Assembly (NCBI RefSeq): GCF_963921845.1
Contig: NZ_CAWUGZ010000130.1
Location: forward strand, 1-64,000
Length of the DNA stretch: 64,000 nt
Direction: 5' to 3'
From: Commensalibacter sp963921845
Lineage (GTDB): Bacteria > Pseudomonadota > Alphaproteobacteria > Acetobacterales > Acetobacteraceae
Part shown: positions 54,732 to 64,000 of the stretch, piece by piece
Layout of the letters: each line of letters opens with the position of its first letter
How positions within the stretch are numbered: position 1 is the stretch's first letter
Made by a program: the position numbers and the translations under genes
The notes under the pieces: generated by a model
The model's database searches: none
What the model was told of the DNA's origin: nothing
Seen by the model: only the letters and a program-made list of their open reading frames with translations

Positions 54732-57194
54732 ATGGCTAATAACAACCTCAACACTTATTTACCTATTCAACGTATTATTCCCGATTGCCTTAAACATTTG
54801 AAAAAACAAAATAATATAATTATTGTTGCTCCACCCGGTACGGGTAAAACAAGCATCATCCCGCTTAGTTTACTCAATACCTCTTGGCGAAAAAACAGAA
54901 AAATTATTTTATTAGAGCCAAGACGTATTGCTACCCGTGCTGCAGCCTATCGTATGTCAAATTTACACCATGAAGCGGTCGGGAAATCTATCGGGTATCG
55001 AACGCGTTTTGATAAAAAAATCTGTGCATCGACAATCATAGAAGTGGTCACACACGGTTTATTTCTAAGACAGCTTATAAACGATCCTTTTTTAGAGGAC
55101 GTAGCCGTAATTATTTTTGATGAAGTACATGAACGTTCCCTTAATGGTGATCTTTGTTTAACTCTATGTCGTAGCTTACAAACGCATTTAAGAGCCGATC
55201 TAAAACTTATTGCCATGTCTGCGACACCCGCATTAGATCCTTTACAAAAAATTCTAGCATGTGACGTCTTGACGTGCCACGAAACACTTCATCCCATTAA
55301 CACGTACTTTAGTAGCTATGATTTGAAAAATGTTCACGAAATACCCAATGCAACAAGCCAAAAAATTTCGGAAGCCTTTATAAAAAAAGAAGGAAACCTC
55401 CTTGCTTTTCTACCCGGCGTTAGAGAAATTCAACAGACAATGCGTTTGCTCTCTCTTGACCAAGCAGAAATTATACCCCTTTATGGCGATCTTCCCACCT
55501 CAGCACAAGATATTGCATTAAGGAACATGGAAACTGACTCGCCCAGACGTGTTATTTTAGCGACCTCTATTGCTGAAACGTCTCTTACTGTACCAGGAGT
55601 ACGAATTGTAATAGACAGTGGGTTCCATCGAACGCCTTTTCTAAACCCGAGTACAGGATTAAAACATTTACAAACAAAACGAATTTCGAAGGCGACGGCA
55701 AATCAACGTGCTGGACGTGCTGGACGTGAGGGAAAAGGAAACGTTTATAAACTATGGACCAAAGCAATGGATCATAGCCTTGTCCCTGAACCCACTCCTG
55801 AAATATTAAGCTCAGAATTAAGCGAGTTTATAAATCTTTGCTATACATGGACGAATAATTTAGGCATAAAATTTGAGGAGTTAATTTTTCCTGACTCGCC
55901 GTTAAAGGGCGTCATTGCATCAGCCAAATCCCTTTTAAAAATCCTTGGCGCACTTGACGACAAGGAAACAATCACCCCTTTTGGAAAAAAAATAGCTTAT
56001 TTTGGTTCTCATCCACGTCTAGCGGCCATGATGCTGAGTGCATGTTCACCGCAAGAAAAACAAATGGCTGCTTCGATAGCAGCTATCCTTGAAGAACCTG
56101 ATCCTTTAGAAAAGGAGGATCATTATAGCGACATAAAAGCAAGAATAGAGTGGTTATTTTCCCAATGTAAAAATCCTAGCCAACGTTCATCTTGGTTAAC
56201 ATTACAAACAATTTACAAAACCTATTGTCATAAAATGAACGTATCCCCTGTATCCAATCGATCGTTACAAAATGTGGATTTGGCCTATCTTATTTGCTCT
56301 GCCTTTCCGGATCGCCTAGCGCAACAACAAGTTAAGCCAGGATTTTACCGTTTGTCCGGAGGAGGGGCGGCAAGATTATCCCTTCAAGATCCTTTTACAA
56401 GTGAGAATTTACTGGCGGTTGCGAGTATATACATTCATCGTCATGCCCAAATCAAACTTGCTTATCCTATTCATGCACATACCTTAACGCGATTACTAAA
56501 AGAAAAAGCTACAACAACCACTGAATTAACCTTAGATGGAACAAAAGGAAGGGTGATAAAACATAGCACGCAGTCCATTGATCATCTTATTTTAAAAGAT
56601 ACAAATGAAATTGCATGTCCTGAAGAAGCATATCCTATTTTAACACGCACGGTTCAAACTCATCCAGATCACACTTTACATTGGAATGAGGACTCAAAAC
56701 AATTGTTAGCACGGTGTCAAATTGCCTATAAAGACCTTAAGGAAACCGAATTTTTGATTGGCCAAAAAAGGGCTCTTATTAATACAATTGAACGTTGGTT
56801 ATTCCCTTGGATGGTGGGAATAACAGCTGTTGAAGAAATCAAAAAACTTGATTTAAAAAAAATATTAGAAAGTTATTTTGGATATGATCTTTGTCGAAAA
56901 CTTGATAGTTTATTACCAACACTAATCAAACTGCAACATAAAGAATTTAAAATTGATTATCTACAACCCCGCCCTACAATTTCTGCTCAGGCCAAATATT
57001 TTTATGGTATAAACAAAACGCTAGCTATCGCCAACGGTCGATTAAAATTACAATGCAATTTGCTATCGCCTGCTCATCGAACACAAGCAATTACTGATGA
57101 TTTATCACGGTTTTGGAAGGATGGATGGAAAGATATGAGAAAAGATATGAAAGGCCGCTATCCCAAACATAATTGGCCAGAAGACCCCTCTTAA
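54732..57194 (+). CDS. hrpB: ATP-dependent helicase HrpB
   Basis: DEAH-box helicase of unknown precise role. Walker A APPGTGKTS near residue 34, DEVHERS near 130, SATP and motif VI QRAGRAGREGKG near 328, then HA2 and the HrpB-specific C-terminal region (about the last 130 residues, ending in WPEDPS). 820 residues, full length. No Shine-Dalgarno before the ATG, which is 25 bp from the divergent dsbD start; it is perhaps leaderless or starts elsewhere. Confidence 0.93.
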   Translation: MANNNLNTYLPIQRIIPDCLKHLKKQNNIIIVAPPGTGKTSIIPLSLLNTSWRKNRKIILLEPRRIATRAAAYRMSNLHHEAVGKSIGYRTRFDKKICASTIIEVVTHGLFLRQLINDPFLEDVAVIIFDEVHERSLNGDLCLTLCRSLQTHLRADLKLIAMSATPALDPLQKILACDVLTCHETLHPINTYFSSYDLKNVHEIPNATSQKISEAFIKKEGNLLAFLPGVREIQQTMRLLSLDQAEIIPLYGDLPTSAQDIALRNMETDSPRRVILATSIAETSLTVPGVRIVIDSGFHRTPFLNPSTGLKHLQTKRISKATANQRAGRAGREGKGNVYKLWTKAMDHSLVPEPTPEILSSELSEFINLCYTWTNNLGIKFEELIFPDSPLKGVIASAKSLLKILGALDDKETITPFGKKIAYFGSHPRLAAMMLSACSPQEKQMAASIAAILEEPDPLEKEDHYSDIKARIEWLFSQCKNPSQRSSWLTLQTIYKTYCHKMNVSPVSNRSLQNVDLAYLICSAFPDRLAQQQVKPGFYRLSGGGAARLSLQDPFTSENLLAVASIYIHRHAQIKLAYPIHAHTLTRLLKEKATTTTELTLDGTKGRVIKHSTQSIDHLILKDTNEIACPEEAYPILTRTVQTHPDHTLHWNEDSKQLLARCQIAYKDLKETEFLIGQKRALINTIERWLFPWMVGITAVEEIKKLDLKKILESYFGYDLCRKLDSLLPTLIKLQHKEFKIDYLQPRPTISAQAKYFYGINKTLAIANGRLKLQCNLLSPAHRTQAITDDLSRFWKDGWKDMRKDMKGRYPKHNWPEDPS

Positions 57195-57234
57195 TTCAAT
57201 CATTCACTTTCACAATTAGCGTTAATTTTATAAA

Positions 57235-58446
57235 ATGAAATTTATAAACTTTTTTTATACATCTACTGTATTTACGCTCTTCTTAAATTTAAGCTGTTTT
57301 CTCTTTATTTCCCACGCTATGGCTGCCCCTCTTACAGACAACAACGGTAAAATTGAAACCCATAGCGCAGACAAAGCCTTTGGAGAATCCAGCTCAAATG
57401 TAAAGAATCAAATTGTTATTCCTACAGCGTTGCCGATAACGGACTCAGCGCCACTCGTCCAATCTGGCCCTTTAACCTTTCATCCTTTGGTTAAAAAAGT
57501 TGTTCCAGCAGTCGTTAATATTGCAGTAAACCAAACCTTGTCTACTGACCAACAAAACAATATGAAAATTCCGCCTTCTTTAAAAGGAACCCCTTTTGAA
57601 AAAGAATTTAGAAAAAAACAACTTGAGTTAAACCAAAAGATTACCGACGCTGGCTCAGGTTTTATTATCGACCCTAGTGGTATTATTGTCACCAATACGC
57701 ATGTTGTCGGTCAATCCGATGATATTGTTGTCTCGCTTACGGACGGCAGGCAGCTTCCTGCTACTATTATTGGGAGCGATTCACTCACCGACATTGCAGT
57801 AATAAAAGTACAAAGTGATCAACCTCTACCTTATGTTCTATGGGGAGATAGCCGAAAAGTAGAAGTCGGTGACTGGATTGTTGCTGCCGGTAACCCCTTT
57901 GGTCTGGGATCTTCAGTGACCGCAGGGATTGTTTCTGCTCGCGGAAGAGACATTGGGTCAGGTCCCTTTGATGACTTCTTGCAACTGGATGCCCCCATGA
58001 ATCCTGGCAATTCAGGTGGACCTTCTTTTAACCTTGCTGGACAAGTTGTTGCGTTAAATACAGCCATCGTTTCCCCGACCGGAAGCTCTGTGGGAATAGG
58101 ATTTGGTATCCCTTCAGAAATCGTAGCTCCTATTGTTAGGCAATTGTGTAAAACCGGATATATTGATCGAGGATGGTTGGGCGTTACTTTGGATGACAGC
58201 GGCAAATCCCCTGGAGTAAAAATTATAGAAATTGATAAAAACGGTCCTGCTTTTAAAGCAAAAATAAGGGCTGGTGATCGAGTAGAAAAAATAGATGACC
58301 AACCTATTGATACCGCCCGTACTTTTATCAAAACCGTCGCCATTGCTCATCCAGGCACCAAGCTTAACTTAAAAATTAAACGCAACGGTCGTTATATAAC
58401 GATCGACGTTTTAGTTGGGCACCGCCCTAAAAATCTGGACAATTAA
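57235..58446 (+). CDS. DegP/HtrA-like periplasmic serine protease (one PDZ)
   Basis: 403 residues. Signal peptide to about residue 31 (SHAMA), trypsin-like domain with catalytic triad H156 (TNTHVV), D186 (LTDIAVIKV) and S260 (GNSGGP), then a single PDZ domain near 305-395. One PDZ makes it DegS-like in architecture, but the N-terminus looks like a signal peptide and not a clear membrane anchor. It would degrade or sense misfolded envelope proteins. 40 bp after hrpB, so possibly cotranscribed. Confidence 0.9.
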   Translation: MKFINFFYTSTVFTLFLNLSCFLFISHAMAAPLTDNNGKIETHSADKAFGESSSNVKNQIVIPTALPITDSAPLVQSGPLTFHPLVKKVVPAVVNIAVNQTLSTDQQNNMKIPPSLKGTPFEKEFRKKQLELNQKITDAGSGFIIDPSGIIVTNTHVVGQSDDIVVSLTDGRQLPATIIGSDSLTDIAVIKVQSDQPLPYVLWGDSRKVEVGDWIVAAGNPFGLGSSVTAGIVSARGRDIGSGPFDDFLQLDAPMNPGNSGGPSFNLAGQVVALNTAIVSPTGSSVGIGFGIPSEIVAPIVRQLCKTGYIDRGWLGVTLDDSGKSPGVKIIEIDKNGPAFKAKIRAGDRVEKIDDQPIDTARTFIKTVAIAHPGTKLNLKIKRNGRYITIDVLVGHRPKNLDN

Positions 58447-58777
58447 AAAACATATCCTTCGTTCTTTGTTCGTACTCAGTTGGATTGAACAATCTCTTAT
58501 AAAAAGTAATTACCCTTTGTGTAAAGTTACGCTATCTAGTTTTGATATAATTATTACACTGCAACTTTTTCATTAAACAACATTGCGGTAAATCCTTGAT
58601 TTTTTTTATTAACTCATTAAAAGCAACAAAGATTTAATAAAACGTTCAATGTGAATTTAATCTCTTGAAAATAAGAATCATAAAACCACATTTTACTTAT
58701 TAAATTCTAATCCTATTTATTTTTACTTTTAATTTTTTCGACTAAACGAAAAATTTAGCTTAATTGGGGATAATTCT
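58447..58777. other. AT-rich intergenic region
   Basis: 331 bp between the DegP-like and outer-membrane genes. A TATAAT at 58546-58551 lacks a -35 partner at normal spacing. A GGGGA at 58765-58769 is the ribosome-binding site of the next gene. Nothing else seen. Confidence 0.4.
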
Positions 58778-59842
58778 ATGCATGGTTATTTAAAAAAATC
58801 ATTGTACGAACCACAAATTACTTATTTGAAACGTGCATTAACCGTTTCATGTCTTTCTTTTGGTCTTATGTATGCATGGATGTCCTATGGATTTGCTAAT
58901 GCAACAACCCCTGTAAATAACAATACCAATGATGTAAATCCTAACTCAACGGTAAATGTTCTTGCAGATCAGCTGTACGTAGGTTCTCTACTTTCTCCTT
59001 CAGGCGCCGTTACCAAAGCGGGTGACCTTATGGTTGAATCTTATTTCCAGACGGCCATTAGTCGAGGCGACTATCTTCCCGATGGCCGTGTCCGTAGTAA
59101 TAAATATCGCACCAACACCGCAGACAGTTTTTTCCTCGTGAAATATGGATTCACCGATAAATTGTCCATTCAGCTTACCCCGCAAATCAATTATTATTGG
59201 AATGGACAAACCACGGCCAGCAGCGTTCACTTCGCGGATTTTCCTGTAGAATTACAATATCGTCTTATTGATCAAATTGACTCTATTTATCAACCCAGTC
59301 TTAACGCTTATCTTGGTATGAATTTCCCAACCGGTGACTTTAACGACCTTGGTCGAGATCTTGATGCAACTGGTCAAGGTGTATATTCTTTACGCTTTGG
59401 TCTTATGTCACAAGCAGCCTACAATGTATTTGGAAAAGCGCTTCGTATACGTGCTTGGGGTGTGGCTAGACAACCTCTCGGTTCAACCAATTTAAAAAAT
59501 ATTACCAGTTACGGTACTGGAGAAGGCTACGACGGGAATGCGAGACTAGGGATGTTTGGGAATACCGGTTTCTCTCTTGAATACGGACTTAGCCGTAAAT
59601 GGCTTCTTGCGTTTGATTTCCAATACGATTGGGCAAGAGGTACACGTATGAGAGGCGCCTACTATGGTAAAAATACTCAACGCAGTGTCAATGGTGCTTC
59701 GCATGATATACAAATTGCCCCCGCCGTTGAATATAACTTTAACCCTATGATTGGTCTTATTGTAGGTACAGCACTTACGGTTGACGGGCATAATACTAAC
59801 GATTTCGTACAACCACAATTCGCCGTTAACTTTAATTTCTAA
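58778..59842 (+). CDS. Outer-membrane beta-barrel protein (phenol-degradation MetA/transporter-like)
   Basis: 354 residues. Signal peptide to about residue 47, a short Asn-rich linker, then alternating amphipathic strands ending in FNF, as in outer-membrane barrels. The segments SFFLVKYGFTDKLSIQLTPQ, FPVELQYRL and NAYLGMNFPTGD resemble the Phenol_MetA_deg 'transporter' family. What it carries is unknown. GGGGA lies 8 nt before the ATG. Monocistronic. Confidence 0.75.
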   Translation: MHGYLKKSLYEPQITYLKRALTVSCLSFGLMYAWMSYGFANATTPVNNNTNDVNPNSTVNVLADQLYVGSLLSPSGAVTKAGDLMVESYFQTAISRGDYLPDGRVRSNKYRTNTADSFFLVKYGFTDKLSIQLTPQINYYWNGQTTASSVHFADFPVELQYRLIDQIDSIYQPSLNAYLGMNFPTGDFNDLGRDLDATGQGVYSLRFGLMSQAAYNVFGKALRIRAWGVARQPLGSTNLKNITSYGTGEGYDGNARLGMFGNTGFSLEYGLSRKWLLAFDFQYDWARGTRMRGAYYGKNTQRSVNGASHDIQIAPAVEYNFNPMIGLIVGTALTVDGHNTNDFVQPQFAVNFNF

Positions 59843-59867
59843 AAATACAACCGCTAATACAATTAAC

Positions 59868-59902
59868 GAAAATACAGTTTATATTTGTTACGCTGTATTT
59901 TC
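59868..59902. terminator. Strong hairpin between barrel gene and convergent DUF3293 gene
   Basis: GAAAATACAG (59868-59877) and CTGTATTTTC (59893-59902) form a perfect 10-bp stem with a 15-nt loop. It lies between two convergent genes and has A- and T-rich arms, so it can serve as a terminator in both directions. Confidence 0.55.
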
Positions 59903-59942
59903 CTTAGATTTATTGTTTTATTATCCAAACACACTAATTGTA

Positions 59943-60335
59943 TTAAACTATATATTTCAATTTTGTTAATCGTCCATTACGAATAATAACAATTGCGTTT
60001 TGTCTAAATTTTCTTGCCAAATATATTGCTTTGGCAGGATTAATAGCAACCAAAAACAAAGGTTCACTTTTGTTATTTAAAGATCCTTTCCCTTCATAAT
60101 ATTCATAGCGAACGAGATAGTCTGCCAACACTCCCATCTGACGTTTATTCCAACCTTCCGGTTTTAAACGACCTCCTGGGTTATAAGCACTTAACATAAC
60201 CAAAAACTGATTACATAAATGTTTCGGTATTCCTTTTGGAAACCGATTAATGCCTGTTGTTACTGTTCCTCCTTGATAGAAACTATGCATATAGGCAAAA
60301 TGTATTTTGGGTGTTGGTGGTAAAATAAACGTCAA
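59943..60335 (-). CDS. DUF3293 protein downstream of rodA
   Basis: 130 residues. LSAYNPGGRLKPEGWNKRQM (near 48-67) and the closing LARKFRQNAIVIIRNGRLTKL match the DUF3293 family, small soluble proteins of unknown function. The reading frame opens with TTG, 5 bp after the rodA stop, and an in-frame stop lies just upstream; no Shine-Dalgarno is visible, and M15 (60293) is the next start but would cut the family domain. Position suggests cotranscription with the cell-elongation genes. Confidence 0.72.
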   Translation of the reverse strand: MTFILPPTPKIHFAYMHSFYQGGTVTTGINRFPKGIPKHLCNQFLVMLSAYNPGGRLKPEGWNKRQMGVLADYLVRYEYYEGKGSLNNKSEPLFLVAINPAKAIYLARKFRQNAIVIIRNGRLTKLKYIV

Positions 60336-60340
60336 AAGTG

Positions 60341-61495
60341 TTAAGTTTCGTAACTATCGGTAGAACCAAAATCCGAATTGCGATGTACTTGCACAGAAAG
60401 CAACAATCCGAATCCAAACATAACGGTCAACATTGCTGACCCCCCATAAGAAACCATCGGTAAAGGCACACCCCCTACGGGTATAGCTCCCATAACCATA
60501 GAAAGATTTACAACACAGTATAAAAAAAAATTCATTGTCAATCCTAAAGACAATAAGCGACCAAATTGACATTTCGAACGCATCGTAATGATCATCCCCA
60601 TAACAACAATACTTAAAAGCAATAAAATAACCATACTCCCCCCGACAAATCCCCATTCCTCTGCAATCATGGTAAATATAAAATCCGTTTGCTTTTCAGG
60701 GAGAAAATTTAACTGACCTTGGGTACCGTGCAAAAACCCCTGCCCCCACATTCCCCCCGAACCAAGTGCGATTTTGGATTGAATAATATTGTAACCCGCC
60801 CCAAGAGGATCGCTTTCGGGATGTAAAAAGGTAGTTATTCTGGCTTTTTGGTAATCATGCAGATGACTATAAGCAAGTTTAAAAAGAAAAGGTAAAGGAA
60901 AAATTAATAAAAATATCTGCCAATATCGCATTCCAGCAGCAAAAAAAATCGAAGCCCCAATACAACCAATAATGACAGCCGTTCCTAAATTAGGCTGCTT
61001 TAACACAAGCAATACAGGGAGTATAACTAAGATAGAGGGGACAATAAGCCTTAAAGGATTAGCAATCTGCTTCCAACTCATTTTATGAAACCAAGAAGAT
61101 AATAAAATGATGAGTCCGATTTTCATAAATTCCGAAGGTTGCAAAGCCATGCCACCCACAACAAGCCAGCGTTCTGCCCCTTTACCGACATGCCCCATAT
61201 ACAACACCGCAAGCAAGGAAACAATTCCCAACAAATAAAACGGCCAAGCCAATTTAGCAATAAAACGTAATGGTGTAATCGCAACCCCGATCATAAGCAC
61301 AAAACCCACGCAAAACCTTATTAACTGTGGGCGAGCATAAGGATACGGCGATCCACCAGCCGCAGAGTATAAAGCCATATACCCAACACCTGCCAATATC
61401 GAAACCAAAATTACGCATAACCAATTTATACGCCAAAGTTTGCTTAACAGTTTAAATCTAGGTTCAGTTCGGATAAGACGTTTTTCAAAAATCAT
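60341..61495 (-). CDS. rodA: Rod shape-determining protein RodA (SEDS glycosyltransferase)
   Basis: Polytopic peptidoglycan polymerase working with PBP2 in the elongasome. About ten transmembrane helices; SEDS landmarks include QPSEFMKIGLI, KQPNLGTAV, LHPESDPLGAGYNIIQSKIA and GVPLPMVSYGGSAM. 384 residues. 20 bp after mrdA. Confidence 0.95.
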   Translation of the reverse strand: MIFEKRLIRTEPRFKLLSKLWRINWLCVILVSILAGVGYMALYSAAGGSPYPYARPQLIRFCVGFVLMIGVAITPLRFIAKLAWPFYLLGIVSLLAVLYMGHVGKGAERWLVVGGMALQPSEFMKIGLIILLSSWFHKMSWKQIANPLRLIVPSILVILPVLLVLKQPNLGTAVIIGCIGASIFFAAGMRYWQIFLLIFPLPFLFKLAYSHLHDYQKARITTFLHPESDPLGAGYNIIQSKIALGSGGMWGQGFLHGTQGQLNFLPEKQTDFIFTMIAEEWGFVGGSMVILLLLSIVVMGMIITMRSKCQFGRLLSLGLTMNFFLYCVVNLSMVMGAIPVGGVPLPMVSYGGSAMLTVMFGFGLLLSVQVHRNSDFGSTDSYET

Positions 61496-61515
61496 TATTT
61501 TAAAAACCTAGTTTT

Positions 61516-63417
61516 TCAATTTTTCGTTAACTTGTCAGAACTTGATAAAAGGCTTTCTGTCTTATTGGCAGGATCACGTTGGAGCGTCTTTAACATTATG
61601 TCCCGTGCTAAGGGAGCAGCAACCGAAGCCGCTGCGTTGCCATGCTCAACAATAACCGATAGGGCATATTGAGGGTTATCATAAGGAGCAAAACACATAA
61701 ATAAAGCATGTGGCCTAAACTTCCAAGGCAAACTTGCCGAATTAAAATGTCCACTTTCTCGCATGGCTCTTGAAACTCTTGTTACTTGAGCCGTTCCAGT
61801 TTTCCCCGCAAGAACCATCCCATTGTAATCAAGTTTTGCTTTGATCCCTGATCCCCTTGGCTCATTCACAACCGCATACATACCGGACCGTATGAAATTT
61901 AAATAATTGGACGCAATACTTAACGGTTGCCAATGATTTTTAGTAGACGAGATCGAAAGATAAGTATCTCTTTTTCGAACAAGATGAGGTTGAATAGCTA
62001 GACCCGAAGCTATGCGTGCGACGTAAGTAGCTAACTGTAAAGGAGAAACTTGAACATATCCTTGGCCAATACCGCTGACAATGGTATCCCCCACATTCCA
62101 ATGATGCCCTTTATTTTCTCTCCATTTTCTAGTAGGTATCAATCCCGCTTTTACATGCGTTAATTCGATTTCTGGGGCAACGCCCAACCCGAGTTTTTGA
62201 CACGTTTTAAAAATAGCATCCATACCGGTTCGTCTAGCGGTTTCATAAAAAAACACGTCGCAAGAATACTTGATCGCTTCGTGTAAATTTATTGAACCAT
62301 GGCCATAACGGTTCCAACAATGAAAACGTGTACCACCATAATCGTAATAGCCTGGACAATTAATACGGTCGTTTTCATTAATTGTTTTCGCTTCCAATGC
62401 AGCCAAAGCCACAGCAGGCTTAAACGTTGACCCTGGTGGATAAAGTCCTGCAACCGCTTTATTTGTCAGCGGTTTACGCTCATCCTCCATCCACGCTTTC
62501 CACTGCGAATGGCTAACACCGCTATCAAAAAGCGAAGGATCAAAAGAAGGATTGCTAGTCATGGCCATTACCTCACCCGTTTTACAATCTAAAATGGCAA
62601 CACTGGCACTTGCGTCCCCCAAGAGATCAGACACATCTTTTTGTAAATTTACATCAATGGTTAATTCAATAGACTGACCTTGTACACTTTCTTTGCGTCC
62701 AATCGTTGATACCACCCGTCCAATAGAATCCACCTCGACTTCCATCTCTCCAGCAGTCCCACGTAAAACATCATCCTGTGTTTGCTCTATACCCGCTCTG
62801 CCAACGCGTATACCAGGAAGCGCAAGAATTGGATTTTCAGCAACCTCTTTTTCATTAGGCGGTGCTATATAACCAATGGAATGGGCGAGCAGACCCCCTG
62901 TCTCGTAAATTCTTTTAGTGCCTATATCAATGACCACTCCAGGTAATGTAGGGGAATTAACCTCGATAATAGCCATTTCTTCCCATGACAAAAAATCTTT
63001 TAACAACGTGGGAATAAAACGTCTTTGATGGTCCAATCCCCATTGAATGCGTGCGTTATCATGCTCGTTTAAAGCAATTAAACTGGAAAATCGCAGCAAA
63101 GTCTGCGCTACATCGTTGGTTTCTTCTGGAATGAGCAACGCTCGCCAGTTTATTTTATTACTGGCCACTACTTGACCAAAACGATCCGTTATTCTACCTC
63201 GGGGAGGGGTCAACAATCGTTTGCTTACAAGATTTTTTCGAGCTAGTTTACTGAATCTTTTGCCTTCAACGATCTGCAAATGATAAAGACGATCAATAAG
63301 TGCCCCTATCAAAGCAATCTGTCCTAGCAACATAAAAAGTGCGCGGCGAAAAAACACTTTTCCTGTAAAGTGATTTTCTTTATCCGATATATTATGATGA
63401 AAGAAATTTTTATTCAT
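61516..63417 (-). CDS. mrdA: Penicillin-binding protein 2 (PBP2), elongation transpeptidase
   Basis: Class B PBP cross-linking peptidoglycan during elongation. N-terminal membrane anchor (about residues 26-45), dimerisation domain, then the transpeptidase with SxxK in PPGSTFKP (near 328), SxN-type motif SCDVF (near 382) and KTGTAQ (near 540). 633 residues. Followed by rodA and preceded by mreD, the standard order. No clear Shine-Dalgarno. Confidence 0.95.
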   Translation of the reverse strand: MNKNFFHHNISDKENHFTGKVFFRRALFMLLGQIALIGALIDRLYHLQIVEGKRFSKLARKNLVSKRLLTPPRGRITDRFGQVVASNKINWRALLIPEETNDVAQTLLRFSSLIALNEHDNARIQWGLDHQRRFIPTLLKDFLSWEEMAIIEVNSPTLPGVVIDIGTKRIYETGGLLAHSIGYIAPPNEKEVAENPILALPGIRVGRAGIEQTQDDVLRGTAGEMEVEVDSIGRVVSTIGRKESVQGQSIELTIDVNLQKDVSDLLGDASASVAILDCKTGEVMAMTSNPSFDPSLFDSGVSHSQWKAWMEDERKPLTNKAVAGLYPPGSTFKPAVALAALEAKTINENDRINCPGYYDYGGTRFHCWNRYGHGSINLHEAIKYSCDVFFYETARRTGMDAIFKTCQKLGLGVAPEIELTHVKAGLIPTRKWRENKGHHWNVGDTIVSGIGQGYVQVSPLQLATYVARIASGLAIQPHLVRKRDTYLSISSTKNHWQPLSIASNYLNFIRSGMYAVVNEPRGSGIKAKLDYNGMVLAGKTGTAQVTRVSRAMRESGHFNSASLPWKFRPHALFMCFAPYDNPQYALSVIVEHGNAAASVAAPLARDIMLKTLQRDPANKTESLLSSSDKLTKN

Positions 63418-63431
63418 ACAGATTTTTTAAT

Positions 63432-64000
63432 TTAAACTTGCTCTGGATTGGCTACTGTCCGATGAGCCCAGGTAAAAATAATAGATAATAAAGGATAAAA
63501 ACCAACTGCAAAAATAATCTCAAGTAAAACTGAGTGGTAAGATAATAACTTTATACTAAAAGCAGAAACCAAAAGCCATTGCAGTGAAAAAAGTGCAACA
63601 CTCACCAAAGAAAAACAAAACCAAACCGATAAAAAATTATATTTAGCCAAACGAAAACGTTGGGTAATTCCGATGCTATAAACGCTCAATAAAATAAAAA
63701 TAATAACCCCAGGGGGCGAAAAATTAAGCAAATCTATTAATACCCCCAATATAAATACACCAAACGCCGGCATAGACCTAGGACGAAAAATAGACCAAAA
63801 AAATACCGAGCACATAACATAGGCAGGTAAAAGCTCATTACCGCCAGGAATATTTATAGGCATGGAAAGAAACAAAATTATAAGCACCGTCGTTCCCCAC
63901 GGAACGAACGAACGAACAGAAATATCAATCTTTTGAAATTGATTTAACGTCGGTCGTATACCAGGTTTTCTTTTATGGCTAATATGTTGTCGATTAGGGT
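63432..64000 (-). CDS. mreD: Rod shape-determining protein MreD, 5' end beyond the window
   Basis: Membrane component of the elongasome, linking MreC to the PBP2-RodA pair. Segments such as PAYVMCSVFFWSIFRPRSMPA and LIDLLNFSPPGV fit MreD, with about five transmembrane helices. A GTG at 63887 would start inside the first helix, and the frame stays open from there to the window edge with no other ATG, GTG or TTG, encoding a cytoplasmic KPGIRPTLNQ stretch. I therefore take it as truncated at 64000. mreC and mreB should follow outside. Contains four tandem GAAC units (63902-63917). Confidence 0.82.
   Translation of the reverse strand, partial: PNRQHISHKRKPGIRPTLNQFQKIDISVRSFVPWGTTVLIILFLSMPINIPGGNELLPAYVMCSVFFWSIFRPRSMPAFGVFILGVLIDLLNFSPPGVIIFILLSVYSIGITQRFRLAKYNFLSVWFCFSLVSVALFSLQWLLVSAFSIKLLSYHSVLLEIIFAVGFYPLLSIIFTWAHRTVANPEQV

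Noticed and set aside
63940..64000. Short alternative minus-strand frame ending in TAA that might be the end of mreC
   Set aside because: The competing mreD frame is open through the same bases and encodes a KPGIRPTLNQ stretch that fits MreD; the other frame has no MreC likeness.
1..64000. CRISPR arrays, insertion sequences, prophage genes, tRNA or rRNA genes
   Set aside because: No spaced direct repeats, transposase or integrase motifs, tRNA-like cloverleaf or rRNA sequence were seen in the intergenic regions.

Overview
The window is a gene-dense piece of a bacterial chromosome: 54 protein genes, no tRNA, rRNA, insertion sequence, prophage or CRISPR array that I could find. Composition is AT-rich (below 45% GC by eye). 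Gene content points to an alphaproteobacterium, most likely a low-GC acetic acid bacterium (Acetobacteraceae) of the Commensalibacter kind. Supporting signs are the hisB-DUF2628-hisH-hisA-hisF-hisE-HIT run, argD-argF-hslO followed by an envelope lipoprotein, ribF-ileS-lspA-DUF3035-mutL, a Suv3-type helicase, a ScsB-like DsbD, and mreD-mrdA-rodA-DUF3293. The genus is an inference from gene order and composition.

Layout. 0.2-2.8 kb: methionine ABC importer metQ-metN-metI. 2.9-5.5 kb: a small secreted protein of unknown function, then gor and fpr (redox defence) on the minus strand. 5.8-9.4 kb: Suv3-like RNA helicase and a ubiquinone-type hydroxylase. 10.2-15.4 kb: histidine operon with a DUF2628 membrane protein and a GNAT acetyltransferase inside it, then HIT and nth, meeting comEC (15.4-17.5 kb) tail to tail. 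18.2-19.1 kb: an isolated sugar-phosphate isomerase-like gene in AT-rich flanks. 19.5-27.7 kb: gltX-pyrB-pyrC-like-plsY-dprA, tightly overlapped, then topA. 27.8-34 kb: envelope genes (S41 protease, OmpA protein, two divergent secreted proteins) and cysK facing an Rrf2 regulator. 34-41 kb: parE, fumC, an orphan nuoM, mutL. 41.4-48 kb: DUF3035 lipoprotein, lspA, ileS, ribF, tatA, a CHAP lipoprotein and recX. 48-52 kb: argD-argF-hslO-lipoprotein. 52.5-60 kb: dsbD/scsB facing hrpB, a DegP-like protease, an outer-membrane barrel. 60-64 kb: DUF3293, rodA, mrdA and mreD, the last cut by the window edge.

Themes. Much of the window concerns the envelope: protein folding, proteolysis and disulfides (S41 protease, DegP, DsbD), lipoprotein maturation (LspA), Tat export (TatA), elongation and peptidoglycan (MreD, PBP2, RodA, CHAP), and about seven secreted or lipid-anchored proteins. 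The rest is amino-acid and pyrimidine biosynthesis, DNA topology and repair (TopA, ParE, MutL, Nth, RecX, DprA, ComEC) and translation.

I did not find a clear new multi-gene system. The observations most worth following are: a nuoM with all proton-path residues but no other complex I gene beside it; two divergent secreted proteins with polybasic tails whose shared intergenic region carries an inverted 10-mer (TAAGTCATAA) also found before the S41 protease; a dihydroorotase homologue without the HxH metal motif; an N-terminal excisionase-like segment in the Suv3-type helicase with a 14-bp palindrome before its gene; and a possible small RNA between a lipoprotein gene and dsbD.
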